A DNA stretch of 14,256 nt from Halobacteriales archaeon QH_10_65_19 (lineage in GTDB: Archaea; Halobacteriota; Halobacteria; Halobacteriales; Haloarculaceae). The translations under genes and the position numbers were made by a program. The DNA lies in the NCBI GenBank assembly GCA_003022085.1, contig PXQK01000144.1, forward strand, positions 1 to 14,256, read 5' to 3'. Positions 5,831-11,840 of the stretch are shown one piece after another. Position 1 is the first letter of the stretch, and every line of letters starts with the position of its first letter. The notes below the pieces were generated by a model. It searched no databases and was not told the DNA's origin. It saw only the letters and a list, made by a program, of their open reading frames with translations.

Positions 5831-7243
5831 CTACGAGCCGTCGACGGCGTCGGCAGTCTCGCGGAGGAGGCCGTCGAGAATCTCCGGCAGCGTCGGGTGG
5901 TACGCTCGGTCCGGGATCTCACGCACGTCCAGCCCCATTTCGACGACGATCTGCATCGTCTTGGCCATCGTGTCGGCGTGGTAGTGCAGCCCCTGATACC
6001 CGAGGACGGTTCCGTCCTCGCGGTCGACGACCAGTCTCGCCAGCCCCGCGGGAACGTCCTTTGATTTGAAGACGCCGTCGTCGCTCGCCTCGCGCGTCGC
6101 GACTGCGATGTCGTGGCCCGCCTCCCGCGCGGTCTCCTCGGTGTGACCGATGCGGGCGAAGGGGTAGACGCCCAGCCCCGAGAAGATGACGTGGTGGTGG
6201 ACGTTCTCGTAGGGCGCCATGGCCTCGCCGTTCGCGTGAGCGAGGATGTTCTCGGCGGCCTGGAACCCCTGCTCTTTGGCGACGTGGAGGATCGGCTCCT
6301 TCCCGTTGACGTCGCCGACGACAAACACCCGCTCGTTGTCGACGGCCTGCATCGTGTCCGCGACCCACCGGTCGCGCGGTTCGATCCCCGTCCGGTCCAG
6401 CCCGAGCGGGTCCAGCGTCGGCTGCCGGCCGGTAAAACAGAACAGCTGGTCGCCCTTGACGACCTGTCTGTCCCCGTCTGCACCCTCCAGGTAGAGACGG
6501 ACACCACCGTCGTCGGTCGGTTCGAGGCGCTGCTCGTAGACGTTCGTCGGGATGTCGACGCCGAACTCCTCGCGGTACAGCTCCAGGGCGGCGTCGCCGA
6601 ACGCGGGGCTCGCCTCGTCGATCGGCCGGGCGTCGTGTTCGACGACAGTCAGATCCATTCCGCCGGCCTCGACGAGGTAGGGGACCATCTCCATCCCGAC
6701 GTAGCCAAAGCCCATGACGATCCCGGTGTCGGGGAACTCGGTCGTATCGAGCACCTCCGCGCTCGTCATGTAGTCGACGTCGTCGATACCGGGCAGGTCG
6801 GGGATCTTGACGCTCGATCCGGTCGCAACGACGATGTAGTCGGGCTCGTACCGCTCCCCGCCCGCCTCCAGCCTCCGGTCGTCGACGAACCGGGCCGTGT
6901 CCCGGACGAACGTGACGTCCTCGCGCTCGGCCCACGTCTCGACGCTGTCGCGGCGGTGGGCGGCCCAGTTCAGGGTGTGCTCGTTTTTCTGCTCGACTGT
7001 CCGCTCGAGGTCGACCGACGGGAGGTTGCCGACCAGCCGGTCGTCGTGCCGCACCTGAAACCGGTGGGCGCCCGCCGAGAGAACCTCCTTGGAGGGCATG
7101 CACCCGCGGAGGATGCAGAGGCCGCCCCCGGGGTCGCCGTCGTCGAACAGCGTGAGTTCGACCTCCGGGTGGTCGACGAGTTCGCCCGCGACCGCGGATC
7201 CCGCACTGCCGTACGCACCGATGATTGCGACGTGAATGCCCAT
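5831..7243 (-). CDS. FAD-dependent pyridine nucleotide-disulfide oxidoreductase (dihydrolipoamide dehydrogenase-like)
   Basis: A 470-residue class I flavoprotein disulfide reductase. It has an N-terminal FAD-binding segment ([11 protein letters not shown], 5-15), the redox-active pair in [12 protein letters not shown] (Cys43 and Cys48, CxxxxC), ATGS (140-143), the NAD(P)-binding motif GFGYVGME (178-185), the second FAD motif VFVVGD (306-311) and the C-terminal dimer domain ending AYHPTLPE (His449, Glu454), the His-Glu acid/base pair of this class. All catalytic elements are thus present. The first dinucleotide motif is unusual: GAYGSAG has one residue more than the canonical GxGxxG. There are no lipoyl or E2 genes next to it, so the substrate (lipoamide, mycothiol- or gamma-glutamylcysteine-type disulfide, or metal) is unassigned. 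Its stop codon abuts that of the convergent TFB gene with no spacer. Only a weak TATA-like GTTATC lies about 28 bases upstream. Confidence 0.9.
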   Translation of the reverse strand: MGIHVAIIGAYGSAGSAVAGELVDHPEVELTLFDDGDPGGGLCILRGCMPSKEVLSAGAHRFQVRHDDRLVGNLPSVDLERTVEQKNEHTLNWAAHRRDSVETWAEREDVTFVRDTARFVDDRRLEAGGERYEPDYIVVATGSSVKIPDLPGIDDVDYMTSAEVLDTTEFPDTGIVMGFGYVGMEMVPYLVEAGGMDLTVVEHDARPIDEASPAFGDAALELYREEFGVDIPTNVYEQRLEPTDDGGVRLYLEGADGDRQVVKGDQLFCFTGRQPTLDPLGLDRTGIEPRDRWVADTMQAVDNERVFVVGDVNGKEPILHVAKEQGFQAAENILAHANGEAMAPYENVHHHVIFSGLGVYPFARIGHTEETAREAGHDIAVATREASDDGVFKSKDVPAGLARLVVDREDGTVLGYQGLHYHADTMAKTMQIVVEMGLDVREIPDRAYHPTLPEILDGLLRETADAVDGS

Positions 7244-7366
7244 ACCGCGTGCAGGAATGGCCGGCAGATAACCCTACCGGGAGCGTGTTTTCCCGGCGCA
7301 CATAGATCCGGCTGTCGTCGAGAGAAAAACCGCCAGCGACTTGCCTTCGCGCGGCAACCACCACCC

Positions 7367-8017
7367 ATGTACGTTGGACGGTTCCTCGTCGCCGGCCCGA
7401 CGGTCGGCGCGTACCGGGTCTCCTCTCGGTCGTTCCCGAACAGGCAGGCAACCGAGCGCGACGGGACGGTGACGGTCGGCCCGACGGCCGACGCCCCGGA
7501 GACGGACAACCCCTACATCTCCTACAACTGCGTCCGGCGGACCGACCGCGGCGCGGTGCTTGGCAACGGCTCGCACGTCGACCCGATCGCGGAGAAACTC
7601 GCGCTGGGCTACCCGGCGCGAGACGCTCTCGCCGAACCCCTGCTCGCGCTCGACTTCGAGAAGGACGACTACAACACGCCCCGCATCGCCGGTATCGTCG
7701 GCGTCACGGACGACCCCACCGTCGGCGTCACGGACGACCCCACCGTCGGCGTCACGGATGACCCCACCGCGACCGACGAACCCGGTGCAGTCGTCGGGAC
7801 GGTACGCCGCGACGCGCTGCTGGTCGAGGCCGTCCAAGAGCCGACGCTCGTGGCCACATACGAGCGCGACGCCCCGGAACTGTTCGACCTGGACGCGACC
7901 GACGCGGCGGATGCCGCCCGGGAACTGTACGACCACGCGTTCGAACACCGGGTCTGTGCCGCCGGCGTTGCCCACACCGGCGACGGGTTCGAGACCGCTG
8001 TCGTCAACGGGGAATGA
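7367..8017 (+). CDS. purO: IMP cyclohydrolase, archaeal PurO type
   Basis: PurO closes FAICAR to IMP, the last step of de novo purine synthesis in archaea that lack the PurH cyclohydrolase domain. The 216-residue product shows the family signatures: [10 protein letters not shown] at the start, [12 protein letters not shown] (16-27), [10 protein letters not shown] (48-57), [12 protein letters not shown] (66-77), [15 protein letters not shown] (95-109) and [11 protein letters not shown] (143-153). The start at 7367 gives this conserved N-terminus exactly. Residues 111-134 are three tandem copies of VGVTDDPT, an expansion in a loop between IAG and the VGTVRRD strand where relatives I recall have only a few residues; it is in frame and accounts for most of the extra length compared with about 200 residues usual in the family. 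It is divergent from the flavoprotein gene (123-bp gap) and has no same-strand partner here. Confidence 0.95.
   Translation: MYVGRFLVAGPTVGAYRVSSRSFPNRQATERDGTVTVGPTADAPETDNPYISYNCVRRTDRGAVLGNGSHVDPIAEKLALGYPARDALAEPLLALDFEKDDYNTPRIAGIVGVTDDPTVGVTDDPTVGVTDDPTATDEPGAVVGTVRRDALLVEAVQEPTLVATYERDAPELFDLDATDAADAARELYDHAFEHRVCAAGVAHTGDGFETAVVNGE
7697..7768 (+). repeat. Three 24-bp tandem repeats inside purO
   Basis: Units are at 7697-7720, 7721-7744 and 7745-7768. The first two are identical and the third differs by one synonymous base (GAC to GAT). Each encodes VGVTDDPT, so copy-number change by slippage or unequal recombination would keep the frame. Confidence 0.95.
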
Positions 8018-8220
8018 CATCCTCCTCGGCATAGTACTTCGGAGAAGTCTGTGAGGAACTGACCAGGAGGTAACCCAGCCGTGTTGCAGTCGGGGAAGCC
8101 CCAGGTCGCTCGGCGACGGCGGCCGACGTAAGGACCGCAGCGGGCGGTGCGGAGAGCGAGGACCGCAGCGAGGCCCCCGAGTCGAGCAGCCGGGGGCTTC
8201 TCCTTCGGAATTCCTCCATT
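8018..8220 (+). mobile_element. Possible relic of an IS200/IS605-type element end (gene-free, hairpin-rich)
   Basis: The 369 bases from 8018 to 8386 hold no convincing gene. The first part begins GACATCCTCCTCGGC immediately after the purO stop, has a hairpin ACTTC-gga-GAAGT (8036-8048), a 12-bp direct repeat AGGACCGCAGCG (8131-8142 and 8159-8170), a strong hairpin at 8171-8199, and ends CGGAATTCCTCC. 'GACATCCTCC...GGATTCC'-like borders around a hairpin are, in my recollection, typical of IS200/IS605-type ends and tnpB 3' ends in prokaryotes. No transposase reading frame survives. The antisense open frame in this region is low-complexity and judged spurious. Bases 8221-8386 show nothing I can name beyond a weak 5-bp hairpin (8281-8300). 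Confidence 0.35.
8171..8199 (+). other. Strong GC hairpin downstream of purO
   Basis: AGGCCCCCG (8171-8179) pairs with CGGGGGCTT (8191-8199), with one G-U pair and an 11-base loop. Bases GAAGCCCC at 8095-8102 can pair alternatively with 8193-8200, allowing two competing folds. It could be a transposon-end structure, the 3' end of an RNA, or a terminator between the convergent genes. No clear T-run follows. Confidence 0.6.
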
Positions 8221-8386
8221 TCTTTCCTGAGTCACTACGCCGAGGTTTCCCCATCCGCACGTTCGGGATCGCACAGGCAGACACCCCGAAAAGCCGGTGT
8301 GTCGTTCCGTGTGTATCGGCGGGAAGGACCCCAGTGTTTCCGGATTGGTTTCGGCGATTGAGTTAGGCAGAAACGCCACACCCGGC

Positions 8387-8659
8387 CTACTCCGCACCGA
8401 CTGGGTTGGTTCCGGCACCTCCGTCGTCAGGGGGTCGGGACGCCCGAGTCCCGGCGCCGCGGTCACGAACGCGGCGGACGACCACAGCGGTGACCGCGCC
8501 GGCCGCCGCAGCGACGGTGGCGACGGGGAACGCTGCTGCGACCATCGCGGCCACAACGACGGCGACGCCCGCCGTGGCGCCGGCGGCCATCTGGCCGGGC
8601 GTGTAGTCCACGTTGGCTCCGGGGCTGTACTCCACCATCGTATTGGTGCTTCGTTGCAT
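8387..8659 (-). CDS. Small predicted membrane protein, unknown function
   Basis: A 90-residue protein with a short polar N-terminus (MQRSTNTMVEYSPGANVDYTP, broken here by a possible second start at Met8) followed by about 45 residues of Ala/Val/Gly-rich hydrophobic sequence (24-60), enough for two membrane segments with a Pro at the turn, then a basic, Gly/Arg-rich tail starting VVRRVRDRG. I recognise no family. The start at 8659 is supported by TATA-like ACTTATG 28-34 bases upstream (leaderless spacing). Low-complexity Ala-rich sequence also arises by chance in GC-rich DNA, which lowers certainty, but the combination of a promoter at the right distance, a dense hydrophobic core and positive residues after it favours a real gene. 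It lies downstream of serA on the same strand with a 111-bp gap and its own likely promoter, and converges with purO. Confidence 0.6.
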   Translation of the reverse strand: MQRSTNTMVEYSPGANVDYTPGQMAAGATAGVAVVVAAMVAAAFPVATVAAAAGAVTAVVVRRVRDRGAGTRASRPPDDGGAGTNPVGAE

Positions 8660-8686
8660 TGTACCTCATCCAATGGACCATACCCA

Positions 8687-8693
8687 CATAAGT
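8687..8693 (-). promoter_or_regulatory. TATA-like box of the small membrane protein gene
   Basis: Minus-strand ACTTATG lies 28-34 bases before the ATG at 8659, in a locally AT-rich stretch. Confidence 0.45.
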
Positions 8694-8770
8694 GTAATCT
8701 GAACGATGTTTCTGTAGAGTCAGTTACTGAAGATCTTTTCACCAGCGGCGGGGACAGAGACGCTGTCGTC

Positions 8771-10360
8771 CTACGAATCGTCGTTGAGCGAGATGTACTT
8801 CGTGTCGATGATGTGCTCGAAGTCGTTGAGTTCCGCGAGCACGTCGTCGGAGACCGGATCGTCGAGGGTGTACACGGAGAGGGCCTCGCCGCCGATTGTT
8901 TCGCGGCCGTTGAACATGCCGGCGATGTTGATGCTATAATCGCCGAGGACGGACCCGATGAAGCCGATGACGCCCGGCGTGTCGTGGTTGCGGGCGACGA
9001 GCATGTGGCCGCGGGGGACGGCGTCGACCCGAAAACCGTCGATGCGGACGATCCGGGCGTCGTCGTCGGCGAACTGCGTGCCACAGACGCTGACACTCCG
9101 GTCGTCGTTCTCGACGGTGACGGTCACAAGCGACTGGAAGTCCTCGGACTGGCGGGTCTTGCTCTCGACGACGTCGATCCCGCGCTGCTCGGCGATCCGG
9201 GGCGCGTTGACCGCGTTGACCTGCCACTCCAGGGGCTCGAAAACCCCCTTGAGCGCGCTCGCAGTCACCAGGTCGACGTCTTCCTCGGCGATATCCCCGG
9301 CGTAGGTGATCTCGACGCGTTCGAGCCGGTTGTCGAACAGCTGGACAGCGATCTTGCCGGCGGTGTCCGCGAGGTTGACGTACGGCTCGACCGCCCGGAA
9401 CGTGCTCTCGTCGATCGACGGCGCGTTGACGGCGTTCGTGACCGGCGCGCCCCCGAAGGCGGCCATCACCTGCCGCGCGGTCGAAACGGCGACGTTCTCC
9501 TGTGCCGCCTCCGTCGAGGCGCCGAGGTGTGGCGTCACGATGACGTCCTCGACGGAGAGCAGCGGGTTGTCCGGGTCGACCGGCTCGTCGGCGAACACGT
9601 CGACCGCGGCGCCGACGAGAGTGCCGCCCTCGACGGCCTCGGCGAGCGCGGCCTCGTCGACGATGCCGCCGCGGGCGCAGTTGATCACGTAGCCGTCCTC
9701 GAGCTGTGCGAGCTCCTCCGCGCCGATCATGTGTTCGGTTTCGTCGGTCAGCGGCGTGTGGATCGTCAGGAAGTCGGCACGCGAGAGGCACGTTTCGAGA
9801 TCCGGGACGAGCTCGGCGCCGAGCTGCTCGGCCCGCTCGGTGCTGATGTACGGATCGAACGCGATCGGCTTCATCCCGAGGCTGCCCAGTCGTTTGGCGA
9901 CCTCCTGGCCGACGCGGCCGAGCCCGACGACGCCCAGCGTCTTGTCGTTGATCTCGCTGCCGAGGAAGTCGCCTTTGGCCCACTTGCCGGCAGAGAGCCG
10001 CGCGTGTGCCTGCGGGATCGACCGCGCGGTCGCGAAAGTCATCGCGACACTGTGTTCGGCTGCGGCCCGGACATTCCCCTCCGGCGCGTTCGCGACGATC
10101 ACGCCGCTGTCCGTCGCCGCGTCGATGTCGATGTTGTCGACCCCGATTCCGGCCCGGCCGACGATCACTAGGTCTGGGGCCGCCTCGAACACCTCCCGGG
10201 TGACCTCGGTTCCGGAGCGGACGATCAGCGCGTGGACGTCGCTCACCGCCGCCAGCAGGTCGTCGCCAGCCAGGTCGTACCCCGTCCCGACGTCGTACCC
10301 CGACTCGCGCAGCAGCTCGATCCCCGCGTCAGCGATTGGATCCGTCACGAGAACGTTCAT
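8771..10360 (-). CDS. serA: D-3-phosphoglycerate dehydrogenase (long form with ACT domain)
   Basis: SerA oxidises 3-phosphoglycerate to 3-phosphohydroxypyruvate with NAD+, the first step of the phosphorylated serine pathway. The 529-residue protein is the long form: an N-terminal substrate domain (1-95), the NAD-binding fold with GLGRVG (146-151), catalytic Arg230 in CARGG, Glu259 in DEP and His278 in TPHLGAST, an intervening allosteric-substrate-binding-type domain (about 310-450) and a C-terminal ACT regulatory domain (about 452-529, with HDTPGVIGFIGSVLG). The start at 10360 gives MNVLVTDPIA, the family N-terminus; the frame is open further upstream but a TATA-like GGTTATGA at 10391-10384 lies 24-31 bases before this ATG, pointing to a leaderless transcript. 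The ACT domain suggests feedback control by serine or another amino acid, as in other long SerA enzymes. No other serine genes are in the window. Confidence 0.96.
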   Translation of the reverse strand: MNVLVTDPIADAGIELLRESGYDVGTGYDLAGDDLLAAVSDVHALIVRSGTEVTREVFEAAPDLVIVGRAGIGVDNIDIDAATDSGVIVANAPEGNVRAAAEHSVAMTFATARSIPQAHARLSAGKWAKGDFLGSEINDKTLGVVGLGRVGQEVAKRLGSLGMKPIAFDPYISTERAEQLGAELVPDLETCLSRADFLTIHTPLTDETEHMIGAEELAQLEDGYVINCARGGIVDEAALAEAVEGGTLVGAAVDVFADEPVDPDNPLLSVEDVIVTPHLGASTEAAQENVAVSTARQVMAAFGGAPVTNAVNAPSIDESTFRAVEPYVNLADTAGKIAVQLFDNRLERVEITYAGDIAEEDVDLVTASALKGVFEPLEWQVNAVNAPRIAEQRGIDVVESKTRQSEDFQSLVTVTVENDDRSVSVCGTQFADDDARIVRIDGFRVDAVPRGHMLVARNHDTPGVIGFIGSVLGDYSINIAGMFNGRETIGGEALSVYTLDDPVSDDVLAELNDFEHIIDTKYISLNDDS

Positions 10361-10383
10361 GCGCGAAGCAAACCGGCCGCCGG

Positions 10384-10391
10384 TCATAACC
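10384..10391 (-). promoter_or_regulatory. TATA box of serA
   Basis: Minus-strand GGTTATGA lies 24-31 bases upstream of the serA ATG. It rules against the longer open frame that reaches 10615. Confidence 0.5.
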
Positions 10392-10625
10392 CTTGTTCTT
10401 CGGTCGGTATTCGCCTCCCGATGGTGCCCTGTCCGGGCTGTCGACGACACCGTGGCGACCGGGAGTCCTGCCGGCTCTCCGGACGTTCCACCAAACCGGA
10501 GTCTCACACAGGTGATCGCGTCCGGCAGTATCAACAGCCATGGCTCGGAGAGTGTCCCATCGGTTTCATGAACTGGAACTCCCTGGCGGTAACGAATCAC
10601 GCACGACCCTATCAATAACTACGGT

Positions 10626-10630
10626 AAAAA
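10626..10630 (-). terminator. Oligo-T terminator candidate after the 55-residue gene
   Basis: A run of five T on the minus strand (CCCTTTTTACC context) begins ten bases after the stop at 10640-10642. Archaeal termination commonly uses such T-runs without a hairpin. The remaining stretch between here and serA (10361-10625) shows no convincing gene. Confidence 0.45.
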
Positions 10631-10639
10631 GGGAGGGCC

Positions 10640-10807
10640 CTATCGCCACGCCGGAAGTGAGGCAGCCTCGTCGAGCGGAAGTGTGAGATACACTCCGTCC
10701 TCGCTGATGTCAGCGATAATAAACTGGTCTACCGGCCCGTTCTCGATGGATGCCATAACTTCCGTATCCACTGTCACCTCCGCCGGAGCGACGGTATCCG
10801 ACTCCAT
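10640..10807 (-). CDS. Conserved small haloarchaeal protein (55 residues, DUF7556-like)
   Basis: The short frame encodes MESDTVAPAEVTVDTEVMAS, then IENGPVDQFIIADISEDG (21-38), VYLTLPLDEAASLPAWR (39-55) and TAG. The pattern EVMAS(I/V)...FIIADIS.D..(Y/W)L..P...A..L..WR is one I recall from a widespread set of tiny haloarchaeal proteins (grouped, I believe, as DUF7556); the name is from memory. There is no cysteine and no membrane segment; it should be a small soluble acidic protein. Function is unknown. A TATA box GGGTTTATG (10840-10832) is 25-33 bases upstream of the ATG, giving a leaderless transcript, and an oligo-T run follows the stop, so it is an independent unit. It is divergent from the CBS-domain gene across 184 bases that contain a 14-bp AT-rich palindrome. 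Confidence 0.78.
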   Translation of the reverse strand: MESDTVAPAEVTVDTEVMASIENGPVDQFIIADISEDGVYLTLPLDEAASLPAWR

Positions 10808-10831
10808 GTGCCATCTTTTACCACACTCCTA

Positions 10832-10840
10832 CATAAACCC
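10832..10840 (-). promoter_or_regulatory. TATA box of the 55-residue gene
   Basis: Minus-strand GGGTTTATG lies 25-33 bases upstream of the ATG at 10807. It is a strong consensus match. Confidence 0.65.
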
Positions 10841-10852
10841 ACCGGACCAGTG

Positions 10853-10866
10853 TATCAAACTTGATA
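10853..10866. promoter_or_regulatory. 14-bp palindrome, candidate operator
   Basis: TATCAA-AC-TTGATA is a perfect inverted repeat with 6-bp arms and a 2-bp spacer. It lies 12 bases upstream of the TATA box of the 55-residue gene and about 125 bases upstream of the CBS-domain gene. It is AT-rich in a GC-rich setting, as dimeric regulator sites in haloarchaea often are. Confidence 0.45.
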
Positions 10867-10958
10867 GCAGACGGAGGTGTGCACCGGAGAGAACTCGGCT
10901 CCGCCGCCGAGAGCAGGTCAGCAGTGGAGCCAGCTGGGGGAGTGGAGAATGTGTAAGG

Positions 10959-10967
10959 ACTTAGTAC
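10959..10967 (+). promoter_or_regulatory. Weak TATA-like box of the CBS-glyS-kinase cluster
   Basis: ACTTAGTAC lies 25-33 bases upstream of the ATG at 10992. The spacing is right but the match is only partial. Confidence 0.35.
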
Positions 10968-10991
10968 GAGCGGCGTGGAGTAGGTGGCAGT

Positions 10992-11840
10992 ATGAACGTC
11001 GAAGACGTCATGACTCCCCGTGACGAGGTGGTCACAGTCGAGATCCCGGGCACCCGGGACGACGTGCTTGAGTACCTGCAGGACCGGGAGTTCTCGTCCG
11101 TGCCGGCGGTCAAGCAGACCTCGGAGGGGGAGGTCTATCGAGGGATCATCTCGCGGACTGCGCTGATCAACCAGCCCAACGAGGACCAGCTCGCGATGCT
11201 CGCGGCCGAGGTCCCGACGACGTCTCGCGGGACGTCGCTCGCAAACGTGGCCGAGCGGATGGCCACGGAAGGCGAGCGCCGCATGCCGGTCGTCGACGGC
11301 GACAGCCTTGAGGGAATCATCACCGTCACCGACGTGGTGATGGCGATTGCGCGCGGCGAGATCGACGAGAGAGTGCTCGTCGAGAGCGTCGCCGGGTCGG
11401 CAGTCAACTCCGTGTACAGCGAGACGCCGCTGACCGTCGTCGAGCGGCAGCTCTCGTTCGCCGGGGTGCCCTACGCCGTCGTGCTCGGTGATGACGGACG
11501 GATGACCGGGATGGTAACCGAGGTCGACATCATCGGTGTGGCTCGCGTCGTCGAAGGCGAGGAAGACACCGGCGAGTCGATCGCCAACCAGGACGACGAG
11601 TGGGCCTGGGAGGGGATCAAGGCTGTCGGTAACCGCTACATGCCGACCCGGAACGTCGAGATTCCCAACGGACCGGTAGAGGAGTTCATGACGCCCGACG
11701 TCGTCACGGTCAGCGGGACCCGCCCCGTGACGGAGGCCGCACAGCTGCTGATCGAACACGACATCGAGCAGCTCCCGGTCGTCAGCGGCGGCGAACTCGT
11801 CGGCATCGTCCAGGACATGGATCTGCTGGAGGCGTTATAG
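10992..11840 (+). CDS. CBS domain-containing protein (four CBS motifs)
   Basis: A 282-residue soluble protein made of four CBS motifs: about 1-60 (MNVEDVMTPRDEVVTV), 66-125 (ERRMPVVDGDSLEGIITVTDV), 128-188 (YAVVLGDDGRMTGMVTEVDI) and 230-282 (EEFMTPDVVTVSGTRPVTEA). Pairs of CBS motifs form Bateman modules that usually bind adenine nucleotides or S-adenosylmethionine and regulate attached or partner proteins; no catalytic domain is attached here, so it is probably a stand-alone ligand sensor. Its TAG stop shares its last base with the GTG start of glycyl-tRNA synthetase (TAGTG), which argues for translational coupling and a shared transcript. In my recollection this gene sits beside glyS in many haloarchaea, suggesting a link to translation or energy state, but that is inference. 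Confidence 0.92.
   Translation: MNVEDVMTPRDEVVTVEIPGTRDDVLEYLQDREFSSVPAVKQTSEGEVYRGIISRTALINQPNEDQLAMLAAEVPTTSRGTSLANVAERMATEGERRMPVVDGDSLEGIITVTDVVMAIARGEIDERVLVESVAGSAVNSVYSETPLTVVERQLSFAGVPYAVVLGDDGRMTGMVTEVDIIGVARVVEGEEDTGESIANQDDEWAWEGIKAVGNRYMPTRNVEIPNGPVEEFMTPDVVTVSGTRPVTEAAQLLIEHDIEQLPVVSGGELVGIVQDMDLLEAL

Noticed and set aside
7697..7768. CRISPR-like repeat array
   Set aside because: The three 24-bp units are directly adjacent with no spacers and are in frame within purO.
6113..8017. Plus-strand open frame of 634 codons leading into purO
   Set aside because: All but the last 216 codons are antisense to the flavoprotein gene, and the sequence looks like a GC-rich shadow. The conserved PurO N-terminus fixes the start at 7367.
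8004..8219. 71-codon minus-strand frame in the gene-free block
   Set aside because: It is Ser/Arg/Ala-rich with no promoter, and spans the purO stop and the hairpins. It is more likely the reverse of a transposon end than a gene.
7669..9096. Minus-strand frame of 475 codons covering the gene-free block and both flanks
   Set aside because: It overlaps purO, the small membrane gene and serA in wrong frames and is low-complexity. The repeat region there reads as the complement of the purO tandem repeat.
8297..10171. Plus-strand open frame of 624 codons across serA
   Set aside because: It is antisense to serA, whose motifs are complete. The translation is a low-complexity Asp/Val/Arg shadow.
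10361..10625. Possible gene between serA and the 55-residue gene
   Set aside because: Frames here are short or merely upstream extensions of serA. I found no promoter-start combination or recognisable protein.
10894..10911. Hairpin CTCGGC-tccgcc-GCCGAG before the CBS gene
   Set aside because: The stem is only six GC pairs, expected by chance at this composition, with no T-run or conserved riboswitch feature.
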